Of a stretch of 64,000 nucleotides of DNA, positions 33,781-44,041 are shown in pieces. The notes under the pieces are model-generated. The model had not been told where the DNA came from. It worked only from the letters and a program-made list of their open reading frames with translations, and ran no database searches. A program made the translations under genes and the position numbers. Each line of letters starts with the position of its first letter. The first letter of the stretch is position 1. The stretch comes from Macrolepiota albuminosa (Eukaryota > Basidiomycota > Agaricomycetes > Agaricales > Agaricaceae): contig JAMWFC010000046.1 in the NCBI GenBank assembly GCA_027475525.1, forward strand, positions 2,852,001-2,916,000, written 5' to 3'.

Positions 33781-34162
33781 CCTTAACAGGGACTAATGCT
33801 GTGTTTTTATATGGGTGCATTTTTGCTCTACATATACATTGTACTGACCTGGAGTATGCACCTGTGGTAGTGGATCTGACCAAAACTCTAGCAATTACTG
33901 AAGCAGGATAGGATGGAGGAGTTGACGCATGAGATCATTCCAGTTCACATAACAAGTGACGATACACTAGGGCTGACTACCTTTTTTACAAAGACCAGCA
34001 CAAAGGTAGCCCGCCACAGTGTATTATCAACTGGTCATGAGCACTGGAATGACCACATGCGCGAACTTGTCCATCTTATGCCACTGCAGAAATCTCTGGA
34101 GTTTTCAACAGATCAAATTCATGATGCTAGCGGACGTCAGCAGCCTGCTGCTATTATATAAT

Positions 34163-34247
34163 GTGAACTAGTGGGAGTCGAACCCACTTCTTGTGCACAA
34201 TATGAAATATCAATTGATGAATATTCCATTGTACCACAGGCGCTTGC
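34163..34247 (-). other. tRNA-like unit
   Basis: Minus strand: gcgcctg start, tggtacaatgg A box, ggttcgactcc B box, and ttgtgcacaa palindrome before the T arm. Partner at 47129-47209 (+) and copy at 59604-59690 (-). The central region is too long and AT-rich for a normal tRNA. Confidence 0.5.
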
Positions 34248-34460
34248 TACAAGTCAGGACGGTGTTCATGTAGTGCACAAATGGACCCATACAGAATTTG
34301 AACGGATAGAGATTTTACTGCAACTGGTGCATCTGTATTAAATTGACAATATTAGACTGATATTTATTTACACCATAGAAGTATACAGGAAAGAGGAAAA
34401 CCATGGTTTGTAGCGGAATATTAGACTGATATTGATTTACACCATAGCATTATACATGAA

Positions 34461-34613
34461 GCATCTGTGGTGTAGTGGAATATTTCTCATTGGTATTCCT
34501 TGTATCTTGCATTAGGTGGGTTCGACTCCCACATGAAGCATCTGTGGTGTAGTGGAATATTTCTCATTAGTATTCCTTGTATTTTGCATTAGGTAGGTTC
34601 GACTCCCCTAGTG
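34461..34613 (+). other. Two tandem tRNA-like units
   Basis: Units starting gcatctgtggtgtagtgg at 34461 and 34538 have A box tggtgtagtgg and B box ggttcgactcc. The offset is 77, like the assembly artefacts, but the second unit differs by several transitions, so two real units or a merged haplotype pair are both possible. Confidence 0.5.
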
Positions 34614-34695
34614 CATTGAGATCGAACTCAAATATTTTTGACCACACACAGAAGAATAGACTGATGTTTATTTACATCATAGCAATGTAAAGTAA

Positions 34696-35264
34696 GCATC
34701 GGTGGTCTAGTGGAATATTATCCATTGGTCTTTATTATGTCTTGCAGTAGACGGGTTCGATTCCTACTAGTGCATTTTCATCTCACTGTTTTTAGCTAAT
34801 TGTTATTTACTACACAGTATGATAAACAAAGTAAGGTCCTAATTTAAACATAGTGACATGATATCTATTTAGACTATAGCAGTGTATAGTAAGCATCGAT
34901 AATCTAGTGGAATATTATCCATTGGTCTTCATTGTGTGTTGCAGTAGGTGGGTTCGACTCCTGCTTGGTGCAATGAACATTAAAACGTTTGCAATTTTTG
35001 ACCTGCTTAGCTAATTGTTATTTACTACACAGTATAATAAACAAAGTAAGGTCCTAATTTAAACAGAGTGACATGATATCTATTTAGACTATAGCAGTGT
35101 ACAGTAAGCATTGATGGTCTAGTGGAATATTATCCATTGGTGTTGTGACATGATATCTATTTAGACTATAGCAGTGTACAGTAAGCATTGATGGTCTAGT
35201 GGAATATTATCCATTGGTGTTTATTGTGTGTTGCAGTAGGTGGGTTCGACTCCTGCTTAGTGCA
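34696..35264 (+). other. Array of tRNA-Gly-like units
   Basis: Units at 34696-34774, 34893-34972, 35108-35142 (partial, 77-bp artefact) and 35185-35264 begin gcatcggtggtctagtgg or a variant and end agtgca. The 5' 20 bases match the common eukaryotic tRNA-Gly start, with A box tggtctagtgg and B box ggttcgactcc, and the T stem pairs in most. The D stem and anticodon arm are degenerate (tattatccattggt). Spacers of about 110-120 bp are also repeated (acatgatatctatttagac), so the unit of duplication is about 200 bp. They are probably amplified tRNA-derived sequences, not decoding tRNAs. Confidence 0.6.
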
Positions 35265-35459
35265 ATAAACATTAGGACCTCTGCAATTTTTGACCTGCTT
35301 AGCTAATTGTTATTTACTAAACTGTAAGATAAACAAAGTAAGGTTTTGTCAAGCAATAAATCAAACTTCTTTTGTAATTTAAACAGGGTCACATGATATC
35401 TATTTTCAGAACTTGCTTCGTGTAAAGTTCTTGTCCGTTTCTTTAATCCTCCATCCGCC

Positions 35460-37336
35460 ATGTCTAACGAAGAACTCCACCAACAGGTCGTTGACGCGGA
35501 TGTTCGAGTATTATACCTTGCTCTCAGAGGAGACCTGCGACAACTCAAAGCACAGCAGAAGGACCTGGTAAGATACAAGCACTCCTGCCTAATAGACATG
35601 CACTAATAGTCGTCCTGTAGATTGACATGTGGTTCAAGGTTAGGGACGTCAAGGATGACAAGAAACTTCTTCTTGATGCCAGGAGAAGTTTCATCAACAA
35701 AGTTATCCCGCTACTCCAGAGCAAGCTTTCTGACGAGGATATGACTAGGCGGTTGAAGGACGCTGCGAAGAAATGGACCCAGAGGAGCAGAAGGGAGGAG
35801 GAACCAAGTGGGGGCGAAGAACGACTGAGGCCGGTCCATTGACGGCACCGGCACGAGAAGACCGGATAGGTCATAGGCCGGCAGCAGGAGATTCGTCTGG
35901 TCCATCACCGATTCCAAAGAAGAGAAAACGACCGAGTCCTCCAGCGGCAGGAGATTTGTCTGGTCTGTCACCAAATCCCAAGAAGCCAAAATGGATGACC
36001 TATATTGGTCAACCTCCTCCTGGTACCTATCGTCGACAGAAGGAGCAGGAGGACAAGGATGAAGAGGAAGAGGAAGAGGAAGAACAAGGAGGCAGGATAC
36101 CGAAGGGGGAAATTACTGGAGGGATGCTGTTGGGCAGGTATCTGAGGACAGCACCTCGTCGCGAGGGTCAGCACATCAACTCCCCTTGCCAATATTGCGC
36201 AAGTAAGCGGCTACAGTGTGTCAGGACAAAGGGCGGCACCGCATGCAATCCCTGCCGGCTCATTCGCAAACGAACATGCAGCCTGATGATTGTCAAGAAA
36301 ACCGTCAAGCCCAGCAACAAGGGAAAGGGGAAAAAACCACTGAGAAAGAAGTCAGTGACGATTATTGAGAGTGATGACGGTATGAAACTCTTTTCCTGCT
36401 CAAATAGCTAACCAATAGTTAGCAGATGAACCAACCAGTCCAATCGCGGGACCATCAAAACCGTCCATCCGTCCATCCCAACTGTCGACCTCCAACCGCC
36501 CAGCAGACCCTCTTCTGGTCAAGGGAAAGGGCAAGGAGCGGGCAATGGAGTCTAGTCACAGTGAGGACATTGTGGCTGGTGTAATGGCAGGGGTGGAGAG
36601 CCGTTTGGACAGGATGGAGAATGGGTTCCAGGAAGCATTGTGGAATGTTGGGGAGCAGGTGCGGGACGGGTTTGTCACAGCTGAGGCGAGCTGGTTACTG
36701 CGTATTGAGGACTTCTTCTGTTGCTACCAGACTCAGGTCAACACGCTCGGTGGCCGCATAGAAACCCTGCAAACAAATGTTTTTCTTGCGGGTGAGACAC
36801 TTGAAGACCACGCCGGACGGATCCGTCAGATGGAAGAGCAGATCTGCAATATTTGAGGTGTGGTTGACACTTTGCAGAATCAACTTCACATCTCTACCCA
36901 TCCCTCCAGTCCGTCAGCTCAGGATGATGTGGCAGTGCATCCAACAGGGCACAGTGGACTTGGACCCATCGTTGAAGAGGAAGAAACCACTCCTGACCCC
37001 ATTGCTGACCAATCCCCTGCCACTGCTGACATATCCGTTCCCACTGGTGACACCTCTGCCCTCGCCACTGACCAATCCTATCATGCCGCTGACTTATCCA
37101 CTCTTACCGTCACTCCGTCCCTGCTTCAACAAACATCCTCAGGGACGACTCCCACACGAACATCTCTGTCACCCCCTCAACCATCTTCCGTCCCTCTGCC
37201 AGTCCCTGCCAAGGACCCTCTCCCTGGCCCAAAGGGACGGGCTCGCAGCAACTCCCAAAGTAGTCGGCCGCCAATGCAACGGACCCGATCATCCAGTCGG
37301 CTTACTGAGAGATGGAAGGCAACAGAAGAGAAGTGA
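35460..37336 (+). CDS. KDZ-element Zn2Cys6-like coiled-coil protein (left copy, damaged)
   Basis: Three exons: 35460-35567, 35621-36379, 36426-37336; introns of 53 and 46 bp, phases consistent. The N-terminus MSNEELHQQVVDADVR and following helices are unrecognised. The middle has PSPPAAGD repeats, a Glu run, and the cluster CX2CX6CX8CX2CX7C (CQYCASKRLQC...CNPC...TC) followed by a basic KPSNKGKGKKPLRKK stretch. The third exon encodes a coiled coil (VESRLDRMENGFQEAL, TLGGRIETLQTN) and a Ser/Thr/Pro-rich tail ending LTERWKATEEK. This copy has a 14-bp deletion near 35826 and a TGG>TGA at about 36854-36856; copy 2 is intact at both places but has other stops. A DNA-binding accessory protein is inferred. 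Confidence 0.7.
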
Positions 37337-37441
37337 AGGATGGACGATTACATATTTTTTTTTCGCTATGACAGACATTTGTACATTCTTGTAACCCTAT
37401 AGTTTACAAAAATGTAATATAACATTCCCCCCTTCCCCACA

Positions 37442-39743
37442 TCAATGACGGCGGACTGGTCGAATGACCTTAGTGCGGCTGCTACTCCTTTTGGCTGGTG
37501 TAGACATATCAATGTATCGAGCTGCATCTTCCTGTAGCATTTGTGCTTGAGACTTGCGGGGTCGCTTGGAATTTGTTGACAATTGGTTAGGCAATGCCTT
37601 GCGCTTCTTTTGGTTTTGTAATGCCGGCCTTCCCTTACCTTCAAATTGGTCATTGTCCTCATCTTGAAGAATGTTGAGCACCCTTCTTGACACTCTATAT
37701 CTAGGGGAACCATTACTAGGGCCATTAATTGGAGAGTCTGGATGGCTCCATCCTCTTTGTTGTAAGAGGTGGATGGTAGTGGCATCTACCACTGCTGTAT
37801 CATCAACACATCCATCATGAACGGATTCGTTGAGAGCAGACTCGTCATGAGTGGAAGCTGATATATTTGGTCGGGATTCGTTGTGAACCGTGGATCTGTT
37901 GTGGCACTGAGGCTGGGGAGTGTGCGGTGAGCGCAAGACAGGAGGTTCCTCCTGTAAGTCAGGCAGTGGTGTGTGTGGTACGCTAGGTGACAGGGGAAGT
38001 GTAGGCCCCCGTTGCCACTCCAAGTTGGCTGCAGATCCGGTGACTAAAGCGGATCTGCCATCAGCGGCTCCATCATTAGCAATGGTCCTACTGTTGCCAT
38101 CAACTACCGCAGATCTGGTGACTAAAGCGGATCTGCCATCAGCGGCTCCATCATTAGCAATGGTCCTACTGTTGCCATCAACTACCGCTGATGGTGTTGG
38201 CCTCTGTTTCTGATTTTTCCCTCTATTTTTGCATGTAGCCTTACGTGCTGCTGCTGCTGCCGCATTTTTTTCACGATCAGCTCGGGTGCCATACTCGGCA
38301 GCTACTGGCTGCTTGTGACGGTTGAGATAAACCGTCCAGCGGAAGGTGTCACTGGATCCATACTGTCCTTGACGGTCTCTCCAGAAGTTTAGCAGACGCA
38401 ATAGCTCAGGCCGACCAAGATTATGAGGATCTTGGAGTATCAGACCCTCTGGAAGATACCTTGAATGTATGAATTGCTGATCATTGGTCCTCACTGCCTT
38501 GTAAGGAGCAGATTCATAACGGTAACCAGACGCAATTTCTGATGGGGTGATCAGATGATGAGCAAAGGTGGAGAAAACTAGGATTCACTGTAATGAGTAT
38601 TTAGATAGTCCCGGACAAGCATTTCCAATTCTGCCCGAGTTTGAAATATATCTGGTCCTGGATCTGCTGGTAATATTGGGAATCCATCCCTATCCAGATC
38701 AAGGATGAGGTCATGGCATGTAAGGATAGGAGGAGTCAAATCATGGGGTGATTGCATGTTGGACGGCATGTCTCTACCAAGAAGAGCAGACATGTAATCC
38801 ATCATCTTCTTGTTGAGGTCACTAACAAGGTCAGGAAAGGAGTCTTGAAAGGTAGGTCGGTTAGCATGGGTCAAGTATGACATATTGTCATAACTATAAT
38901 TGGTGTCAAAATTGTTTAAAGAATGATGGCACCACATACATTCTAATAGTCATGCCTTCATCTGCATACCAACCAACAACAGTCCAACTCAACATGCCCA
39001 TCTCTCTAAATCGAAGCACATCTGCATCGTCCACACGCTTCAAACCATGCTTTTGGGCCTTCCTGGAGAGACAACGATTAGAAAGCGAAATCAAGCGGAC
39101 GGATGTACAACGAATAGAGGACGGATGGGGGATGGAAGGAGTACCAACTTGCACTGAATTTCTGGCGGATTTCCTTTTTCGCTCCATTCTGCCACCATCT
39201 TCCGTAAACAACTTTCCTTCTGCGGTGTGAGTTGATGCATAACATTTTTGACAGCCACATTATATTGTGCAAATGCATCCAATCCCGAGGCATTGTGATC
39301 CTTACCCCTCAACAAGTTCTGGATCTCCTCGTTTATCTCCTTTGCCATTGTCTGCCGGACAACATCTTGCAGTGAAGTTTTCAGGAGCACCTTTGGATCT
39401 TTATGCTGGTAATAAGGGCGCCAGCAATTCTTGATATACTGGACAACCTTCTATTCAAGCAAATGATGTCTAGTTCTTTGCAATGAGTTGCTGTACCTAC
39501 TTTGATTCTCTCTGCCCACTCTTCCCCTGTCTTTGGCTCTGTCCCCTTAGTGGCCCAGTAGTTGAAAATATCCGTTAGGATTTTATCCTTCAAGATAGCA
39601 GTCCGAGCTTGAGGAGTAGTTGAGGAGCGGTAGAGTTCCTTGTATGGTTCAAAGATAGATCTTTCTTCTACTGTAAATATCGGTTCCACTCATCTTTTCT
39701 TTGGTGAAAATATTGGTTCAGGTGGTTGCAGGAGGGCAGACAT
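37442..39743 (-). CDS. KDZ-element minus-strand gene, unknown family
   Basis: Likely spliced in several exons. ATG at 39743 (MSALLQPPEPIF), TGA at about 39690, then EERSIFEPYKELYRSS and an intron starting gtaggtac to KVVQYIKNCWRPYYQHKDPK, MAKEINEEIQNLLRG, ADVLRFREMGMLSWTVVGWY, DSFPDLVSDLNKKMMDY, and the last exon (38494-37442) with YLPEGLILQDPHNLGRPELL, FWRDRQGQYG, an Ala run and a basic end. The LPEGL...DP...FWRDRQ signature resembles lineage-expanded hypothetical proteins of Agaricomycetes as I remember them; no function is known to me. A 26-residue repeat (38031-38187) is genuine. It ends 105 bp from the previous gene's stop (convergent) and starts 242 bp from the transposase (divergent). 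Confidence 0.6.
38031..38187 (-). repeat. 78-bp tandem repeat in coding sequence
   Basis: Two units with a 78-bp period (26 codons, SAVVDGNSRTIANDG...) that differ by at least one base. In-frame period and sequence divergence set it apart from the exact 77-bp artefacts. Confidence 0.65.
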
Positions 39744-39985
39744 GTTTGTAGACAATATAATTTTCTGCAACCACACAGTTCTCAACCGAAGGATCACATG
39801 ATAAAATATAGATTTTCCGTTCAGTGTCCGTTGATGACAAACAGATTCCGTTTGTCTTCGACAGATAGGGTCCGCTGTCCACTGGTATCCGGCCCATCCA
39901 AATTGGGGCATATTGCCGATATCGATGAGCGGTCTCATTAGATATCCCGTACAATGGCTAGGTCCTGGCCATAGATATTTTGATC
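39744..39985. promoter_or_regulatory. Divergent promoter region of the KDZ element
   Basis: 242 bp between the start of the minus-strand gene and the transposase start. No clear TATA box. It has several cgtccg/ggatccg words like those in the arms. Its role as a shared promoter follows from gene arrangement only. Confidence 0.35.
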
Positions 39986-42900
39986 ATGAACCTGAACTCT
40001 CTAAAGAAACACAAACGACTAAAAACAACAGTCATCAGACAAAGGGACCTCATCCCATTTGCTGAGGAAAGGACACGACTCACTCAGAACACACGAGGGT
40101 TGCTAGTCCTCATAACACAACGGCTACCACTGGGTCCCGCTCCCATTGTAACTGGTGCACTACCTGCGGCATTTGCAGATGATGATAACTTTGCACACTT
40201 GGACAATAATCCAATGGTAGATGATGTAGATGATACAATGCCCGTATCCATAAGGCATGTAAAGGTGATTTGAATGTATGCTATTATTGAGAGCGAATTA
40301 TTCAAGTTCATACATAGACACAGGCAGATTATCTTAACAACTTCATCAACCATGTTCCACAGTTGCTCAATGGATTGCTTGGTCGTGAATCAATGGATGA
40401 CATTACTGATTGCCTTGCTTGTCCTGACCATTACCTCACACGATGGCAATGCTGTGATTGCGTTGGGTCAAGAATATTCTGTCGCAGATGTTTCCGCCGC
40501 ATGCACGACTCCAACCCGTTTCACCGACCTGAAGTATGGAATGGTAGGTATTTCCAACCAATGAATATGTCGAATACTAGAGGGTATTTCTATATCCAAC
40601 ACAATTCATTGCATGCAAACTGTCATCAAGGGAAGGTCAGGGTCAGGGCTCTTGAGGACCATGAGCAAAAAAAGGACATTCAGGAGCAAGAGTTTCTATG
40701 ACTCGAATATCAACTGGATGTTAAACGTCCATCAGCGGATAGCGATCCGGGACATCCGGCAGCGCATCCATCCATGACTTCAGATTTCCTGAGCAGACTT
40801 CAGGATGCCAGCCTTGATCAAATCATGGAAGAGGAAGAGCAACAGGACCCAGAGAATAATGTGCCAATAGAAGATATTCCAGAAGATCGGCCAGCCACGA
40901 ACGGGTTCCATATGGACAGATATGATTGCTTTGGGAATCCAATACAACGGATTGTTCACACAACTGGAGTACACTACATCACTGTCATTTCATGTGAGTG
41001 TTCTGGGATGGATGTCTTGGTGGAGGATACCATCCGCTCGCAGCTGGTCCCCAGTACATTTGATCAGACACAAACATATTTTACAACGGCTGTGCTGGAC
41101 GACTTCCGTCTGACAAATCTAGAGTGCAAAGCATCCGCCTACCAGTACTGGCAGAAAATTGCAAGAATAACTTCCCCAATTGCATCTTCTGGTGAGGTGG
41201 ATAACCTTTACCGTGAGCTACGACGACTTTCTCGTTCATGGCAGTGGCTGAAGAAGTTGAAGTGGGCAGGCTTTGGGATAACCTTTACCGTGAGCTACGA
41301 CGACTTTCTCGTTCATGGCAGTGGCTGAAGAAGTTGAAGTGGGCAGGCTTTGGCCATGATGAATTGAGGCATCCTATGGCGCCAGACCGTGGTGAACTTG
41401 CAATATTCTGTCCAACTTGTCCCCAACCAGGAGTCAATCTTCCATCCAACTGGGAAGAAGATCCCGTCCGGTGGAAGTTCAATCGTTCTTTAATGATGGA
41501 CGGCAACTTCAAGGCGGATCATGTCCGACATTCTAATCCTGCTCATGATGTATGGCATTCAGAAGGCGGTGGTATGATGGCCAGGAGGGATGAGCTCACC
41601 CACTATCTCAAGCGCGCAAAGGAACAGCCAACGGTGAGTGACATTCTTTAACTCTACCTGTCCGCCGTCCGCTGGACCTCCGGCTGTCCAGGGAGCCGCC
41701 TGTGAAAACACATTCAAAGCTATTGAAAAGGCCCTGATGATGAACAAGTCATGTGACATTACTGGTATTGTTGCAACGGCATGTACATGGCATGGCTGCT
41801 TTGCTCCTAATAGTGTAACAAACTTGACCCGTACATTACTGGTATTGTTGCAACGGCATGTACATGGCATGGCTGCTTTGCTCCTAATAGTGTAACAAAC
41901 TTGACCCGTGGTGAAGCCAGGTTTACACAGACTTTTCCATCACACGGGCAGTTAAGACGACCAACATGGATGGGATTCAGCGTCTCCTACTGGTATATGA
42001 CATAGCATGCCAGTGGTGTGTCAAATTTTCTGAACGGCTTGCCGAGGCCAGAGAAGTCCTGCCAGATAATCTACTGACATAGCATGCCAGTGGTGTGTCA
42101 AATTTTCTGAACGGCTTGCCGAGGCCAGAGAAGTCCTGCCAGATAATCTACTCGTGGACTTTGCAATAGGACTTCTTCATGTCCATAGGCATAAGGAGGA
42201 TTGTTTTTTCTGCTTTGCCCCATCCTTCATTCCCAGGGCCGGTCATTTGGCTGGGGAGATAATTGAAAGTCTCTGGTCTACACTAAATGAAGTCTCACAG
42301 ATGGCCCGTACGGCTACCTTGGCACATCGGGCAGAAATCCTTGATGATCACATGTGTGACTCAAACTGGAAGAAGCTGCTTGACATGGTTCCATTCCTAT
42401 GTCGAAAGTACAGGACTGCTGTTGAGATGAGAGATGCAGCCGTTCAATATTTCACCGAGCAATCCGTTGGAATATCAACAGATTTACTAACAAGCTGGGA
42501 AGCCGGAATAGCTAAGGCAGAAAGGCTCAGAGAGGAGGGAAACCATAAAGCAATGGATATTCTGAAAGCTCGTACAATGACCTTCAATAATGCAAGTGAA
42601 GACCGAATGGCAGCAGACAGTGGAAACTACTCAACGGATGTTGCAGCGACGGATATTCATTTCTTCTGGATTCAACTTGCCCTTGACATTGAGGAGCAGC
42701 AGTAAGGTGTATTGCTGATGGCCCAAACTATTTCACTAATTGGAAGCTCAGAATTGCAATTCAGGACCAGGTTCGCCGTTTGAATCAGCATGCAAGCAAT
42801 GATGATCGGCAAAAGGTCGAGGCAGAAAGAGAAATATTAAGGGTTCGACTCAATGTCCTTGCTGCTTCTCAGGACAGGAGCAGGTTCATTGCTGGTGGAA

Positions 42901-43818
42901 GGCGGACTGCCCCCCTGGAACCGGATGAAGTTCCCGGAGCCTTTGACGACAATGAAATGGCGGAAGATGGACAACCAGCGGATCCGCTGGTACCGCCGGC
43001 GGATAACCTTGAACCAACGGATGTAGTTGTTCCAGAAGATTTTGAAATCTCCTTCCCATCTATGATCATGGGTAATGTCTCACCATTAACAATGATAGAG
43101 TGCAATCTGCGCTTGATTCAAATTGAAAGGCTCCTGCAAGCCCTTCGGGAATTCATTGCAGAGAAATCATTCCTATATTCTCATGTCGTCCGGGTCGCCC
43201 CAAGCAAGAATGTGAAAACTCAAGCTCGCGCATCTCTTCAAAGAATCCAGGCCTCAATCCTGGTGAAGGCTCATGCCTATGCACAATGCTGCAGTGCTCT
43301 GCTGCGACTGGGATCGGACCCCAGCATTCAAAGAAAGTATCCAGTTCTACAGAAAGCGGATTTGAATGCAAGCACAGCTATACGAGATCTCAACATTCCT
43401 GGTTCATCAAGGATCAAGGTATCTTGGATATGGCACTCTAATTCTGATGCAGAAAATGAATCTGCAACTATTTCTGAATGTGAGTCCTCTTGTTAACATT
43501 TCCGTTATCATTACATCTGTTCGTGAACATATCTCTTCAGTTAATCGTGTTCATTATCTACGTGCTAGAGCACAACGCAACAGATGGACAGAGGAATGTC
43601 AGCTTGTCATGAGTGAAATGGAGTGGACAGTTCAGTATTTCTTCAACCAGGCAGATATTTGGTCGAAGTGTGGTATGTCAGTGAAGAAAAGAGGTCTCCA
43701 GTCATATGCCCACAAAAAGGTGGCCATGTGGCAAGAATTGGCCTCAATGGCAATTGATAAATTTAGGCGGGTGCTTCCTGATTTTATTCCCCCCCAAACT
43801 GCAAGAGATCCGCTGTGA
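39986..43818 (+). CDS. KDZ-family transposase with CxC2 cysteine cluster
   Basis: Multi-exon gene. A first exon is proposed from ATG 39986 (uncertain), then YLNNFINHVPQLLNG and the CxC2 cluster CLACPDH...WQCCDC...FCRRC...MHDSNPFHRPEVWNGRYF (about 40400-40560), VHTTGVHYITVISCEC, YRELRRLSRSWQWLK, GELAIFCPTCPQPGVNLP, catalytic MMDGNFKADH, then after a 58-bp intron (41634-41691) ATACTWHGCFAPNSV, VYDIACQW, and GEIIESLWSTLN with the expected glutamate. The C-terminal helices (IQIERLLQALREFIAEKS, ADLNASTAIRDLN, VHYLRARAQRNRW, EMEWTVQYF) are typical. All three acidic catalytic positions are visible. Exact 77-bp duplications at 41200, about 41756 and about 41997 break the frame and are likely artefacts. 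The proposed role is cut-and-paste mobilisation of this element. Confidence 0.88.
41200..41353. repeat. Exact 77-bp tandem duplication in transposase, probable artefact
   Basis: gataacctttaccg starts at 41200 and again at 41277. Two more exact duplications with similar spacing lie at about 41756/41833 and 41997/42074. The protein reads smoothly into known KDZ motifs only if one copy of each is removed. Confidence 0.8.
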
Positions 43819-43826
43819 AAATGGTG

Positions 43827-43895
43827 GATGCAGAGACGGATTGATGTGACGGATGCAGAGACCGATTGATGTGACGGATGCAGAGACGGATTGAA
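43827..43895. repeat. 25-bp tandem repeat after the transposase
   Basis: gatgcagagacggattgatg plus gacg is repeated almost three times just downstream of the transposase stop (TGA 43816-43818). The units differ at one base. They contain the cggat word common across the element and may be part of the 3' untranslated region. Confidence 0.65.
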
Positions 43896-44041
43896 CTGAT
43901 GAATGTAGCTTGCTGCCATCAGCGGATGATTGGAACGGATTTGTGACAGTCACGTGCAATGGAATTGTTGAAAATCACTTTTGTTTACAAGGCACAAAAA
44001 TCTGATACATAGCAGTATCCGCTTCTACAAGCAAGAGTGCA

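Larger units (their letters stand above)
32583..34250 (+). repeat. Left inverted arm of the KDZ element
   Basis: Reverse complement of 47110-48877 plus 49800-49875. Matching landmarks: aaaacctcctccattgg (32583) with its inverse before the gap; ttagtaacgg at 33018/48511; the tRNA-like units at 32932/48521, 33705/47601 and 34163/47129. GC-rich frames here on both strands are shadows. The zone 33160-33340 is packed with degenerate ggcatccgtcgg-like units. Confidence 0.8.

Noticed and set aside
34696..34774. Functional tRNA-Gly gene
   Set aside because: A and B boxes are good but the D stem and anticodon arm do not pair and no clear anticodon can be placed, so I list it only as tRNA-like.
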